64,000 nt of DNA from Bradyrhizobium ontarionense (GCF_021088345.1 NZ_CP088156.1:7183001-7247000), one strand, 5' to 3'; numbered from the stretch's first letter, positions 9,308 to 18,793 are shown. The notes: a model not told the origin generated them from the letters alone. Made by a program: numbers and translations.

Positions 9308-10906
9308 TTAAACCCGGATGTCGACGCCGCCTTGCGCGCCGAGCATGCGTCCGTAGGACCGTCCGGCGAGCTGGGCCGGGACGGTTTCGTCCTCGGTCAC
9401 GATCAGGCGTTGTGCGTTACCGTTTTGTTGATTGTCGCCGCCGTTCTGGCCGGACGAGGTCTGGTCGCGGAGCGAGAATTGCAGCCCGCTGTCGCTGGTC
9501 TTGAGACCGGCGTCCTGCAGCGCCTGCTGCAGCTGCGGCACGGTCTGCTGCAGCATCGAGAGCGTTTCGGGCTTCTCGACCCGCAGATGGGAGGTCACCT
9601 GGCCGTTGCGGTCGACGTCGATGCGGACATCGATGCGGCCGAGCTCGGCCGGATCGAGCCTGATCTCGAAGCGGCTCTTGCCGTTGAGCGCGGAGGCCGC
9701 GATTTCGACCGCGAGCCCGTGCAGCGGAACGGCTGCGCCCGTAGCCGTCGTCGCGGTCAGATTGGCGGAGGTGATCTGGGTTGTCGAAGAGGTTGGGGTC
9801 GACAGCTGCGGCTGCAGGCCAGCCCCGGCCTGGGCCGTTGGATCTGGCGCCGGAACGTTGGTCTGGCTGTTGGCTTGCGCGACGCCGTGCTCATGCGCGA
9901 CCGGTGCCGGCGCATTGCCGCTGTCCTTGGTCGGCCCGTCGACGGAGCCACCGTCCGGCTTGGCAGCGACGGCGGGCTGTTGCGCGGTGCCGGCGCCCTG
10001 GCTCGGTTGGTGGACGCCTTGCGTCGTGATGTTGCTCTGTTCCGGGGTCTTGGCCGCTTCGCCGGCGACCAGACCCGTCTTGGCCTGGCTGCCCGGTTTG
10101 CCGGCCGCCTTGCCATTGCCCGGAGTGGCGGCATCGAGCGCGGTCGCGAAGGTCGCATCTGCCGTGACGACCGTGTCGCCGGAGGCCGTGGTGGCCGCGT
10201 CGGAGGCGACCGCCGCCGGGGCAGCTTCGCCCGGCCCCTTCGCGGCGCCAGCGGACTTGGCTGCCGCGAGCGTCAATGCTGCAGTGGCATCGGTCGCGCC
10301 GTTCATGCCAGGGCCGGAGATTCCAGTTGGCACGGCCGCGGCCGGCGCGGTGGCAGAGCCGTTACCTTCCGGCGCGGTGACGCTCGTGGGGGCATCGGCC
10401 AGGAGGATTCCGGGCTGAATCGCGGCAGCCACTGGGACCGGGGTTGCCGCCGTCTGGTCGGCAGCCGCCGGTGTGGCGGTTGTTTCCACGCCGCCCTGGT
10501 CGCCGTCTTTCTTATCGGCGGACTTGCCGTTTGCGGCTCCCGTCGTATCGGTGCCGGTCTTGGCGGATTTGTCGGTGGTCGCGTCCGATGTCGTATCGGC
10601 GGTCGGCTTGTCACTGCGATCGGTTCGGGTGCTGCCGTCAGCCTTGTCCTGGGACCTGGACTGGTTCGTTCGGTCGGAATCCGCGCTGCGTGGAGGTTCG
10701 CGGCTCGGGCTTGATCCGGCGCTGCTGGCGCGTGGCGCTGGCGAGGGCGAGGTGGGCGGGGAAGATGTCGACGAATCCGGCGGCGTCGCGGCATCGACCA
10801 GCGCCGAGAAGCTGTCGGACAGCTGGGAGGTGTCCTGGCGTGACTGCTTCGGCGCTGCGGTCTTGAGGGCCGCCCCGGCCTGGATGTCTGACGTGACGCT
10901 GAACAC
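9308..10906 (-). CDS. fliK: flagellar hook-length control protein FliK
   Basis: A 532-residue protein, mostly a disordered Ala/Thr/Pro/Asp-rich region, ending in the Flg_hook domain (EIRLDPAELGRIDVRIDV, then LSMLQQTVPQLQQALQDAGL). This architecture is typical of FliK, which measures hook length and switches export specificity. I chose GTG 10906 because GAGAGG lies 8 nt upstream; an ATG at 10960 lies inside the sigma-54 promoter and would be untranscribed. It is the first gene of the fliK-flgD unit. Confidence 0.85.
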   Translation of the reverse strand: MFSVTSDIQAGAALKTAAPKQSRQDTSQLSDSFSALVDAATPPDSSTSSPPTSPSPAPRASSAGSSPSREPPRSADSDRTNQSRSQDKADGSTRTDRSDKPTADTTSDATTDKSAKTGTDTTGAANGKSADKKDGDQGGVETTATPAAADQTAATPVPVAAAIQPGILLADAPTSVTAPEGNGSATAPAAAVPTGISGPGMNGATDATAALTLAAAKSAGAAKGPGEAAPAAVASDAATTASGDTVVTADATFATALDAATPGNGKAAGKPGSQAKTGLVAGEAAKTPEQSNITTQGVHQPSQGAGTAQQPAVAAKPDGGSVDGPTKDSGNAPAPVAHEHGVAQANSQTNVPAPDPTAQAGAGLQPQLSTPTSSTTQITSANLTATTATGAAVPLHGLAVEIAASALNGKSRFEIRLDPAELGRIDVRIDVDRNGQVTSHLRVEKPETLSMLQQTVPQLQQALQDAGLKTSDSGLQFSLRDQTSSGQNGGDNQQNGNAQRLIVTEDETVPAQLAGRSYGRMLGAQGGVDIRV

Positions 10907-10943
10907 CTTGGAACCTCTCGCGATGAACTCTACGAGCCTATGC

Positions 10944-10960
10944 AGCAAGGAGCGGGCCAA
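10944..10960 (-). promoter_or_regulatory. sigma-54 (-24/-12) promoter of fliK-flgD
   Basis: Read on the minus strand, TTGGCCCGCTCCTTGCT matches the -24/-12 consensus TTGGCACG-N4-TTGCT with one mismatch and correct spacing. It would start transcription about 27 nt before the GTG of fliK. The activator is plausibly FlbD, encoded at 2533-3912. Confidence 0.7.
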
Positions 10961-11263
10961 GGGAGAGAAATTAGATATTCATAGTATTATCAATGGTTTA
11001 TGGGTTGACTTGGCAAGTGCAACCCGCGCGGCACCCCCGTCATTTCTGCCCGCCCGGCAAGATTTGCCGCCGTCCTCTGCGGCCAGCGCGATTGCTTCGC
11101 AGGATGTGCACCTATATTAGTGACACGTGCCTCTCGCGCCGTTTCCGACCAGGCGAGCTTGTCCGGAGATCGCTGGAGGCAAGCCATCCGCAAAGACGGC
11201 GCATGCGAGGCGTTCCCGCGCTGGGAACCTGTCGCCTGACGCTGCGATCGCAGTGACCTGACC

Positions 11264-12457
11264 ATGCTCAACAGTCTCGATCTCGAAGGCCGTCCTGAAG
11301 ACACCAGGGTCGTCGTCGCCATGTCCGGCGGCGTGGACTCCTCGGTGACGGCCGCGCTGTTGAAGTCCGAGGGATACGACGTCGTCGGCATCACGCTGCA
11401 GCTCTACGACCATGGCGCGGCGGTCCACCGCAAGGGCGCCTGCTGCGCCGGCCAGGACATCCATGACGCGCGCAATGTCGCCGAGCGCCTGGGCATTCCG
11501 CACTACGTGCTGGACTACGAAGATCGGTTCCGCGAATCGGTGATCGACAATTTCGCCGCGAGCTACGCGTCGGGCGAGACGCCGGTTCCCTGCATCGAGT
11601 GTAACCGGGCGATCAAGTTCGGCGATCTGCTCAAAACCGCGCGTGAGCTCGGCGCCTCGGTGCTGGCCACCGGCCATTACGTCGCCTCGCGCCGGCTCGC
11701 GGATGGATCGCGCGCGCTCGTCTGCGCGGCCGATGCCGATCGCGACCAGAGCTATTTCCTGTTCGCGACCACGCGCGAGCAGCTCGACTACTTACGCTTT
11801 CCGCTCGGCGACATGACCAAGCCTGAGGTGCGCGAGCTCGCGCGCCGCTTCGGCCTCGAGGTCGCCGACAAGCACGACAGCCAGGACATCTGCTTCGTGC
11901 CGACCGGCCGCTACACCGATATCATCGGCAAGCTGCGTCCGAACGCGATGGAGCCGGGCGACATCGTCGATCTCGGGGGCCGGGTGCTCGGCGCCCATCA
12001 CGGCATCGCCAACTACACGATCGGGCAGCGCAAGGGGCTTGGCATCGCCGCCGGCGCGCCGCTCTATGTGGTCAGGCTCGATGTTGCGAGCCGCCGCGTC
12101 GTGGTCGGCCCGCGCGAGGCGTTGCGCACGCATCGGATGACGCTGCGCGAGGTCAACTGGATCGGCGACGGCGCGCTCGATGCTGCCGTGCGCGACGGTC
12201 TCGAACTGTTCGTCCGGGTCCGTTCGACCCGTCCGCCACAGCCGGCCTGGCTGCGCGGCGCTGATGGCCACTACGACGTCGAACTCGTTGCGGGCGAGGA
12301 GGGCGTCTCGCCCGGCCAGGCCTGCGTGTTCTACGACGCGGCCTCGGGCCGTGCGCGGGTTCTCGGCGGCGGCTTCATCCAGAGCGCGGCCACCGACAGC
12401 AGCACCGCAGGTGGCATCGTCAGGCCGCAGCGCCTGGCCGAGCCGGTCCGCGGCTGA
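11264..12457 (+). CDS. mnmA: tRNA-specific 2-thiouridylase MnmA
   Basis: MnmA (397 residues) adds the 2-thio group to U34 of tRNAs for Lys, Glu and Gln. The PP-loop SGGVDSS lies at residues 21-27. The catalytic cysteine motifs are in PCIECN and [13 protein letters not shown] and SYFLF are also conserved. The start ATG 11264 gives an N-terminus slightly ahead of the PP-loop. It is followed 27 bp later by the methyltransferase gene. The 10907-11263 gap before it carries the divergent fliK promoter and no other gene I can support. Confidence 0.95.
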   Translation: MLNSLDLEGRPEDTRVVVAMSGGVDSSVTAALLKSEGYDVVGITLQLYDHGAAVHRKGACCAGQDIHDARNVAERLGIPHYVLDYEDRFRESVIDNFAASYASGETPVPCIECNRAIKFGDLLKTARELGASVLATGHYVASRRLADGSRALVCAADADRDQSYFLFATTREQLDYLRFPLGDMTKPEVRELARRFGLEVADKHDSQDICFVPTGRYTDIIGKLRPNAMEPGDIVDLGGRVLGAHHGIANYTIGQRKGLGIAAGAPLYVVRLDVASRRVVVGPREALRTHRMTLREVNWIGDGALDAAVRDGLELFVRVRSTRPPQPAWLRGADGHYDVELVAGEEGVSPGQACVFYDAASGRARVLGGGFIQSAATDSSTAGGIVRPQRLAEPVRG

Positions 12458-12484
12458 TCAGCATCCATCATTCAGGGCAGGGGC

Positions 12485-13120
12485 ATGGGGGACATCGACC
12501 GCGCAGGGGTCGAAAAGGCCTACGAGCGCTGGGCGCCGGTCTACGACCTGGTGTTCGGCAAGGTCTTCGATCAGGGGCGTCAATCGACCATCGCGGAAGC
12601 TGATCGCATCGGCGGCCGCATTCTCGACGTCGGCGTCGGCACCGGTCTGTCGCTGTCGGACTATGCCCGCACGACGAAGATCTGCGGCGTCGATATTTCC
12701 GAGCCGATGCTGCGCCGGGCGCAGGCCCGCGTGCGCGAGCTGAAGCTCTTCAACGTCGAGACGCTGGCCGTGATGGACGCGAAGCATCTCGCCTTCCCCG
12801 ACAATTTCTTCAACGCCGTGGTCGCGCAATACGTCATCACCGCGGTGCCTGACCCGGAAGCGACGCTCGATGATTTCGTCCGCGTGCTGAAGCCCGGCGG
12901 CGAGCTGATCCTGGTCAATCACATCGGCGCCGAAAGCGGACCGCGCCGCCTGTTCGAGCTCGCCTTTGCGCCGATTGCGCGCCGGCTCGGCTGGCGACCG
13001 GAGTTCCCCTGGGCGCGGCTCGTGAACTGGGCCGCGAAGCACGGCGGCATCACGCTTGCCGAACGCCGGCCGATGCCGCCGCTCGGGCATTTTTCGCTGA
13101 TCCGTTATCGCAAGGCTTGA
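12485..13120 (+). CDS. pmtA: phosphatidylethanolamine N-methyltransferase-like SAM methyltransferase
   Basis: A 211-residue class I SAM-dependent methyltransferase. Motif I is ILDVGVGTGLS, preceded by the alphaproteobacterial PmtA-like start YERWAPVYDLVFGKVFDQGR; motif IV/post region VVAQYVITAVPDPEATL and motif VI VLKPGGELILVNHI are present. Rhodobacter-type PmtA makes phosphatidylcholine by stepwise methylation at the membrane surface. The assignment rests on these motifs; a ubiquinone/menaquinone-type methyltransferase is the main alternative. Confidence 0.75.
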   Translation: MGDIDRAGVEKAYERWAPVYDLVFGKVFDQGRQSTIAEADRIGGRILDVGVGTGLSLSDYARTTKICGVDISEPMLRRAQARVRELKLFNVETLAVMDAKHLAFPDNFFNAVVAQYVITAVPDPEATLDDFVRVLKPGGELILVNHIGAESGPRRLFELAFAPIARRLGWRPEFPWARLVNWAAKHGGITLAERRPMPPLGHFSLIRYRKA

Positions 13121-13195
13121 GACGCGGCGGCAGCACGGGGCTGATCTGCCGCGGCCGGCGTGGGAACGCCCGGACGGGCTTCGCGTTGCTCCGTC

Positions 13196-13546
13196 ATGAG
13201 CATCAGGCAATCCTTGTTCCTCGCGGCCCTGCTGGCCTCAGCCTCTGCTGCCGCTCATGCCCAGGCGCCGCCTGGTCCGGCCACGCCGCCGCAGGCCACC
13301 GCGCCGGCCCCGAACCAGACAGCGGCGTGTGCGCCGACTGCGCTGGCAACGCCGACGCCCGATGGAATCACCACCGGCCGCGCCGGCGAGCCGCTCGGCG
13401 ACAAGCTCGCCAAGACCAACGGCGTGCTGTGTCCTCCGAGTGGCGTCGATCCCGGGATGCACGCGCCGACGCCCGAAGGCGGCACGACGCCGGTGATCCC
13501 GCCGCCTGGCAGCCCCGGCGGCGATCGGAGCGTGCAGCCGAAGTGA
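13196..13546 (+). CDS. small secreted proline-rich protein
   Basis: A 116-residue ORF from ATG 13196 with a clear signal peptide (LFLAALLASASAAAHA, then QAPPG). The mature protein is rich in Pro, Ala, Gly and Thr and has only two cysteines. No family is recognised. The remaining 13547-13750 stretch up to the tRNA promoter shows nothing I can support. Confidence 0.55.
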   Translation: MSIRQSLFLAALLASASAAAHAQAPPGPATPPQATAPAPNQTAACAPTALATPTPDGITTGRAGEPLGDKLAKTNGVLCPPSGVDPGMHAPTPEGGTTPVIPPPGSPGGDRSVQPK

Positions 13547-13751
13547 TCAGCAGCCGAAGTGATCATTGCAATGTTCCCCGGCGCGGCTGACGGAGCGCAG
13601 CGCCCGCCCTGCCGCCAGTGCGGAGCGGATCTGCCTGCTCTCGGCCGGTGCTTGGGCGAGCGCGACGATCAGCGTCACCGCAACTCTGCCACACGTCGAA
13701 TCGAAGTCTAGCCGCAGCCATTCAAAGCCTCGGAGTGGGCGCCAGGTTTGC

Positions 13752-13780
13752 TTGACACGGGCCGGACCGCCTCTTTATAT
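13752..13780 (+). promoter_or_regulatory. sigma-70 promoter of tRNA-Met
   Basis: TTGACA at 13752-13757 and TTATAT at 13775-13780 are separated by 17 bp, close to the housekeeping consensus. The predicted start is near 13788, leaving a leader of about 50 nt before the mature tRNA. Confidence 0.75.
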
Positions 13781-13840
13781 GCGGCCCGTTCGCCCAGCCG
13801 TTTGCGGTCGTTTGACCCCTGGACCTTGGCCGGACACCGT

Positions 13841-13917
13841 GGCGGGGTAGCTCAGCTGGTTAGAGCACGGGAATCATAATCCTGGGGTCGGGGGTTCGAG
13901 TCCCTCCCCCGCTACCA
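13841..13917 (+). tRNA. tRNA-Met (CAT), elongator type
   Basis: A 77-nt cloverleaf with acceptor GGCGGGG pairing CCCCGCT (G1-U72), D-arm GCTCAGCTGGTTAGAGC, anticodon stem CGGGA/TCCTG with loop ATCATAA (anticodon CAT at 13874-13876), T-arm with loop TTCGAGT, and encoded CCA (13915-13917). It lacks the C1-A72 mismatch and the GGG/CCC anticodon-stem pairs of initiators, so it is an elongator; tRNA-Ile2 with lysidine cannot be excluded. Its last 14 nt are the left end of the island's direct repeat. Confidence 0.95.
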
Positions 13918-13939
13918 TCTTTCCCCATACTCCCTTCAC
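13904..13939 (+). repeat. attL-like direct repeat (tRNA-Met 3' end)
   Basis: This 36-bp segment starts CTCCCCCGCTACCATC and is matched at 40748-40783 with two mismatches. Fourteen bases belong to the tRNA and 22 lie downstream. A further 21-bp identical block follows at 13959-13979 (copy at 40795-40815), part of a related recombinase tail. Confidence 0.8.
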
Positions 13940-14000
13940 TGGTTCGGATATGCCTCCCCGCCTCTCAGCGAGTTGAGACCTCCAGGGATTTCTACGCTAA
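13920..14000 (-). pseudogene. C-terminal remnant of a serine recombinase, left end of island
   Basis: On the minus strand the stretch encodes VSVEIPGGLNSLRGGEAYPN and then, after a stop and frameshift, a WGK-like sequence entering the tRNA as MVAGEGLEPPT. The right-hand remnant has the parallel series VSVDISERLNSLRGEETY...WGTMVAGE. Such tails reading into a tRNA are familiar from alphaproteobacterial recombinase genes. Only about 25 residues are recognisable; the rest to 14217 shows no gene I can support. Confidence 0.55.
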
Positions 14001-14217
14001 CGCCACTGGAACTCATCTCGTCCGCCGCATCGCTGGAGGCCCGACAGCGTTCTGCGGGAACGGCGCTGATGGCTCGGATGCGTGCGGCCGCGCTCGGTCT
14101 TGCGCCTCTGGGCTGCCGCGAAAAGGTCGGCCCTGACGATGGCAGGGTGTGCTACCTCCGCCGTCCGCTAATCGTTTTTCGGATCCGCCTGTGTCCGGAT
14201 CCTTCATCATCTGCACC

Positions 14218-15699
14218 TTATTCGCCAAGTTGCTCACAGCCGCCGCGATTCCGATCTATCTCGTCCGCGCCTTTCGGGGCCACGGCGCCGTGTATGTCTG
14301 CTGTGCCCGCCGCGATCGAAGCCGTGCTGCAATTCGGAGCGCTCTTTTTTCGGAGCGCAAGCTTCAGGGCAGCGCCCCCAATTCTCGAGTCATCGATCCA
14401 CAGTCGGCCGTCATAGAGGCTGGTCAGGTCGCGGGCAATTGCGAGACCCAGTCCAGTGCCCGGCTTTGCTTCGTCAAGTCTCGTGCCGACATCGAACACG
14501 CGCGTTCGATGCTCGATTGGAATGCCGGGCCCATCGTCCTCCACCGTGATCAAGACGGTGCTCTCGAGGTCTTCGATCGATATCACGACGCGGTCGCGCG
14601 CCCATTTTGCCGCGTTGTCGAGAAGGTTGCCAATCAGCTCGGTCAAATCGTTTGTATCGCAGGCGACGACGACGTCCGCCGCCCCTTCGACTTCGAACCG
14701 CCGGTCATGCCCTGGGCCAAATCGCGAATAGGTATTGATGACGCTCCTCAATACGTCTGCCACGACCGAACACGCGCCTGCATTCGCTATTGCGGACGCC
14801 TTCGCGCGTGCTGTCTGATAGTCGATCAGCAGCGCCATTCGCGCGCATTGCTCGAAGAGAATCCGAGCGTGGCTCTCCTGGCCGGATGCTCCCAGCCGCG
14901 TTGCTTCCTCGTCGAGGATGGCCAGGGGCGTCTTCAGCGCATGCGCAAAATTTCCAGCGAGCACGCGCGCGCGATCGACCATTGTGAGATTGGCCGTGAT
15001 CATTCCGTTCAACTCGGTTACCAGCGGCATGATCTCCTCCGGCAGGTCCTCCGGCAGGCGTGTGGTCTTGCCGCTGCGCACGTCCACGATGGCGCGACTC
15101 ATGCGTTGCAGCGGCCGCAGACCGTAGACGACCTGAGCATAGGCGGTGCCGACCATGGCAAGGGCCAAGATACCGAGCATCGCCATCAGCGTCAGATTGA
15201 GGTGCTGCATCTCGTCGCTGATCAGTCGCTCGTCGGCACCGATGCGGACCTCGACGGTTTGTCCGAGACGGGACGGCTCGCTGATGTTTCGGATCATGCG
15301 CATCGGCCCGGTCGGTCCCTCTACATTTGTAAGCACCGTGGAGGGGCTCGCGGAGCCGTCGCGAGTCTGGTCGGGCGTGAGTGAAAGAAAAAGATCATCG
15401 TCCAGCGAAGGCGAACGCGCGCTTTCGCCGTTCTGCAGAACGACCTGCCAATACATTCCGGATCGGGCAGGGGAGAATCGCGGATCGCTCAGATTGCGGG
15501 CGATGAATGGCCGCTGCGCTGCGTCGAGCTCAACGAGGTCGACGAGCTCGCGAGCGTGATCCAGCAGGTCATGATCGAAGTGGGCCTCGACGACACGGCG
15601 AATGATGATCGAAAGCCCGAGCCCGCTGGCGAACAAGACGATCGAAATCCAGATCGCGGCGATCGCGATCATGCGGGCCCGGAAGTTGCGGCTGAACAT
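14218..15699 (-). CDS. sensor histidine kinase (OmpR-group partner)
   Basis: A 493-residue inner-membrane kinase. Transmembrane helices lie at about 10-30 and 165-185, flanking a periplasmic sensor domain, followed by HAMP-like sequence. The H-box is NFAHALKTPLAIL, the N-box LIGNLLDNAAKWA, and G-boxes are VEDDGPGIP and GTGLGLAIA. I chose ATG 15699, 4 bp after the response-regulator stop, because the longer frame overlaps that gene. The HALKTP H-box and layout resemble PhoQ/QseC relatives. It presumably senses a periplasmic signal controlling the island. Confidence 0.85.
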   Translation of the reverse strand: MFSRNFRARMIAIAAIWISIVLFASGLGLSIIIRRVVEAHFDHDLLDHARELVDLVELDAAQRPFIARNLSDPRFSPARSGMYWQVVLQNGESARSPSLDDDLFLSLTPDQTRDGSASPSTVLTNVEGPTGPMRMIRNISEPSRLGQTVEVRIGADERLISDEMQHLNLTLMAMLGILALAMVGTAYAQVVYGLRPLQRMSRAIVDVRSGKTTRLPEDLPEEIMPLVTELNGMITANLTMVDRARVLAGNFAHALKTPLAILDEEATRLGASGQESHARILFEQCARMALLIDYQTARAKASAIANAGACSVVADVLRSVINTYSRFGPGHDRRFEVEGAADVVVACDTNDLTELIGNLLDNAAKWARDRVVISIEDLESTVLITVEDDGPGIPIEHRTRVFDVGTRLDEAKPGTGLGLAIARDLTSLYDGRLWIDDSRIGGAALKLALRKKSAPNCSTASIAAGTADIHGAVAPKGADEIDRNRGGCEQLGE

Positions 15700-15703
15700 T
15701 GTT

Positions 15704-16357
15704 CTATCCGAAGCGATATCCCATGCCTCTGATGGTGCGAATGCAATCGCGCCCCAGCTTTCTCCTGAGCCGGGCAATGTAGACTTCGACGGTATTGGAA
15801 TCGCGATGGTCGCTGCCCGGATAGATGTGGTCCAGCAGCTCGGTCTGCGACACGATATGATCGGCGCGGCGCATGAGGAGCTCGAGGACACGCAACTCGC
15901 TTGCGGTCAGGTCGACGATCTCGCCATCCTTCTTGACCAGGCCGGCCGCCGCGTTGAACTCGATCTGCCGGAGCCGGAGCACGGCGTCCGGTCTGTTGGC
16001 AACCCGCCGGAGCAGCGATCTGACCCGCGCGACCAACTCCTGCGCCTTGAAGGGCTTTTCGAGATAGTCGTCCGCGCCTGCGTTGAGTCCGTTGACGCGC
16101 TCGGCCCAGCCGCTGCGGGCGGACAGGATCAGCACCGGCAGCGTGTGTCCCGTATGACGCCAGCGTTGCAGCACATCGAGGCCCGAAAGGCACGGCAGGC
16201 CAAGATCGAGGACCGCGGCATCATAGGGCTGGCTGTTGCCCAGCATCCAACCCTGCTTGCCGTCGGTGGCTAGATCCGCCTCGAAGCCGGCGTCGGCCAG
16301 GCTTTCCCTGATGCGCGCCGCGTAAACGGGCTCGTCCTCTATGAGCAGAATGCGCAT
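15704..16357 (-). CDS. OmpR-family response regulator
   Basis: A 217-residue regulator with an N-terminal receiver (acidic pocket E7-D8, phosphoacceptor D51 in VLDLGLP, lysine in LEKPFKAQEL) and a C-terminal winged helix ending TIRGMGYRFG. It lies immediately before the kinase and 66 bp after ccmI on the same strand. Likely targets are the island's divergent promoters, but no binding site is proven. Confidence 0.9.
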   Translation of the reverse strand: MRILLIEDEPVYAARIRESLADAGFEADLATDGKQGWMLGNSQPYDAAVLDLGLPCLSGLDVLQRWRHTGHTLPVLILSARSGWAERVNGLNAGADDYLEKPFKAQELVARVRSLLRRVANRPDAVLRLRQIEFNAAAGLVKKDGEIVDLTASELRVLELLMRRADHIVSQTELLDHIYPGSDHRDSNTVEVYIARLRRKLGRDCIRTIRGMGYRFG

Positions 16358-16423
16358 GGCCGTTACTCCGGTTGCCGAACGGAATTGTTCCGACGATGCG
16401 GAGACGCCGATCGGCCTCGAACG

Positions 16424-17743
16424 CTATGGGTTGATCCCGAGCTGCTTGGCGGCGTCAGCTATGCGCGTGCGCTCAGGGGCATCCTCGGCGAAGACCGACA
16501 ATGCACGTTGCAGGGACTGTTTCGCTGCCTCGACCTCGCCCAGCACGACCCGCGAGCGGATCAGCTTGATCCAGCCCTCCGCATCGCGCGGTGATTGTTC
16601 GAGCCGGCTCGCAAGGCTATCCACCATGCCCCGGATCATGAGGTTGCGGTCCTGTGCGGACATACTTTCCGCTTTGCGGACGTCTTCGGCGCGGGGGCCG
16701 CGCGGCTCCGCGGGCTCGGTCGCGGCCGTCTTGCCGGAGCGCAGGAGTTCCTGCATGCGCTCGGCGGACAGGTTCGGCAGAGTAGACGATGGCGCGCCGT
16801 CATTCTCTCCGAGCTCGCGACGGAGCGCGCCAAGCCGCTGCTTGAGATCGGGCAGCCATGGCTCATTCGGATCGGCCTCCGAGACGATGGCCGTCCAGTC
16901 GGTCATCGCCCCCCGTTTGTCTCCCTCCTGTTCTTTCACGACGCCGATGAAGAAGCGGGCGCGCGCGTCTTTGGGATCCAGCCTGAGTGCCTCGTCAAAA
17001 TCCGCGCGGGCGTCAGGCGTGACGGTGCCGTCTGCGGCCCGCACCAGCGCTTCGCCCCTTGCGCTCCGATATTCCGCCGAGCCCGGCCGCAGCTCCATGG
17101 CGCGCGCATAGGCCTGCGTAGCCTCGGCAAATCGCTCGATGTTGAACAAGGACCAGCCCAGCAGCCGCCATCCGTCCGGATCCTTGGGATTCCGCTCCAG
17201 TCTGGTCTGCACACGTTGGATCATCTCTTCGACCGGCGGCAGCCCGCTGCCCTGCTGCGGTCGGTCCCGACTGTCCTGGCTGGCCATCTGCTCCAATGAC
17301 GCAATGGCCTGCGTGCCGGCGTCGGATCGCGCCTCGCCAACCGATCTGGCCGACGTGCTACTGGCTGTCTGGCCCGGCCCGGCTGCGGGGACATCCGGAT
17401 TTCCGATGACCGCGTACAGAACGACGGAGCCGAACACCACCGTCCCCGTCACGACGGTGAGCGCAAATTTTCGTTCGGAGCTCGTGAGGGAGGGCGCGGG
17501 CGGTTGTTCTGCGGCGGCTGCGGCGAGAATGCGCCGCTTGATCTCGCTGGCCGCGTTCTCGCCATCCGACTTGTCGATCAGGCCCCGCGCGGTGTCGTTC
17601 TCGATCTCGCGAAGCTGGTCGTGGTGGACGGCAAGTCCCTGAGCCGAAGCCAACTGTCTCCGCTCGAATCTGCGTATGAAGGGCGTCGATATAAGCACGG
17701 CGGCCACGGAAATCATCGCCGTCAGGATCAGCCACAGCATCAT
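16424..17743 (-). CDS. ccmI: cytochrome c maturation protein CcmI (CycH)
   Basis: A 439-residue protein of the haem-ligation complex that holds apocytochrome c. Two N-terminal membrane helices (about 2-20 and 92-112) flank a cytoplasmic loop, then a periplasmic TPR domain (GWRLLGWSLFNIERFAEATQ, repeated patterns after). The start ATG 17743 overlaps the ccmH stop. It is the most distal ccm gene of this arm. CcmI chaperones apocytochromes in alpha- and gammaproteobacteria, so a dedicated copy makes sense beside the giant cytochrome. Confidence 0.88.
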   Translation of the reverse strand: MMLWLILTAMISVAAVLISTPFIRRFERRQLASAQGLAVHHDQLREIENDTARGLIDKSDGENAASEIKRRILAAAAAEQPPAPSLTSSERKFALTVVTGTVVFGSVVLYAVIGNPDVPAAGPGQTASSTSARSVGEARSDAGTQAIASLEQMASQDSRDRPQQGSGLPPVEEMIQRVQTRLERNPKDPDGWRLLGWSLFNIERFAEATQAYARAMELRPGSAEYRSARGEALVRAADGTVTPDARADFDEALRLDPKDARARFFIGVVKEQEGDKRGAMTDWTAIVSEADPNEPWLPDLKQRLGALRRELGENDGAPSSTLPNLSAERMQELLRSGKTAATEPAEPRGPRAEDVRKAESMSAQDRNLMIRGMVDSLASRLEQSPRDAEGWIKLIRSRVVLGEVEAAKQSLQRALSVFAEDAPERTRIADAAKQLGINP

Positions 17744-18252
17744 GAAAGGCTCCGTCGATCGAGGATCGCCTCGATGGCTTTGAGTTCGTCGGCGCTGAGC
17801 GGAGCGACGTGCTCCGCATCGAGCGCTGTCGCATTGGCTGCCGCCCGGCGCACGTAGCGGCCAAAGGCGACGATGGCCGCCAGCAGCGCCAGCAGCGGGC
17901 CGATCCAGAGCGGGATCGTATTCCACTGCAGGGGAGGCTTGAGCAGAACGAAGTTGCCATAGCGTGCGACGAGGAAGTCCACTGCCTGCCGATCGCTGTC
18001 GCCAGCCTGCAGGCGATCTCGCAGCAGCACCCTCAGATCATGCGCCAATGGAGCGTTCGAGTCGTCGATGCTTTGATTCTGACAGACGACGCAGCGCAAC
18101 TCCTGGCTCAGCGCGCGCGCACGGGTCTCCAGCCCCTCATCCCGCAGCATTTCGTCCGGAAGCACCGCACGGGACGGCGACAGGGTCGCCGTCAGCATGA
18201 GCGAGCTGACGAGCAGCGCTTCGGCTACTCTCTTGATCCGCCGGCAGCTCAT
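17740..18252 (-). CDS. ccmH: cytochrome c maturation protein CcmH (CcmL/CycL)
   Basis: A 170-residue periplasmic-facing thiol protein with signal peptide, the conserved LRCVVCQNQ motif (C54, C57) and a C-terminal membrane helix (about 113-130). CcmH keeps the CXXCH cysteines reduced for haem ligation. It overlaps ccmG and ccmI by 4 bp on either side, so the three are translationally coupled. Confidence 0.93.
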   Translation of the reverse strand: MSCRRIKRVAEALLVSSLMLTATLSPSRAVLPDEMLRDEGLETRARALSQELRCVVCQNQSIDDSNAPLAHDLRVLLRDRLQAGDSDRQAVDFLVARYGNFVLLKPPLQWNTIPLWIGPLLALLAAIVAFGRYVRRAAANATALDAEHVAPLSADELKAIEAILDRRSLS

Positions 18253-18785
18253 GACTCGCTCCTGAGTGCCTTCAGGAGAGGTTCGAAATCGTCACGCCAC
18301 ACGTCTTCGGTCAGCGGGCCGGGATAGCGGAAGCGGATCCGGCCGGCCCGGTCGATCACGAAGGTCTCGGGAACGCCGGTCACGCCGAGATCGATGCCGA
18401 CCCGGCCGGACTCATCGGAGCCGACACGGGCATAGGGACTGCCATGCTTGGCAAGCCAGCGTTTACCGTCGCTCCGATCGTCCTTCCAGTTCAGTCCGTA
18501 GATCGGGATGGCGGAGCTCTCCGCAAGCTTGAGCAGCATCGGGTGCTCGACGCGGCATCCGGGACACCAGGATGCGAACACATTGAGCAGCAAGACGTCG
18601 CCCTGCAGATCGGTATTGGCAAGACCGGCACCCTTGCCGTCCAGCGATGCGAGCTGGAAGCGCGGCGTCGGCTTGTCGATCAGGGTCGACGGCATTCGCC
18701 GTGGATCGTTGGTCAGACTGAAAGCAAGTCCAGCGGCCAGCGCGGCGAAAGTGACGAGCGGTATGAGATAAGGGAGGCGCGGCAT
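18249..18785 (-). CDS. ccmG: thiol:disulfide interchange protein CcmG (DsbE/CycY)
   Basis: A 178-residue membrane-anchored thioredoxin-like protein with active site WCPGC (C74, C77) and the family features SLDGKGAGL and GVPETFVIDRAGRI (cis-proline after GV). It reduces apocytochrome or CcmH thiols in the periplasm. It lies 8 bp after ccmF and overlaps ccmH. Confidence 0.93.
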   Translation of the reverse strand: MPRLPYLIPLVTFAALAAGLAFSLTNDPRRMPSTLIDKPTPRFQLASLDGKGAGLANTDLQGDVLLLNVFASWCPGCRVEHPMLLKLAESSAIPIYGLNWKDDRSDGKRWLAKHGSPYARVGSDESGRVGIDLGVTGVPETFVIDRAGRIRFRYPGPLTEDVWRDDFEPLLKALRSES

Positions 18786-18793
18786 ATCTCGTC

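Noticed and set aside
9332..10714. 460-residue plus-strand ORF opposite fliK
   Set aside because: Antisense shadow of the low-complexity region of FliK.
14218..15891. Longer start for the histidine kinase at 15891
   Set aside because: It would overlap the response regulator by 188 bp; ATG 15699 follows that gene's stop directly.
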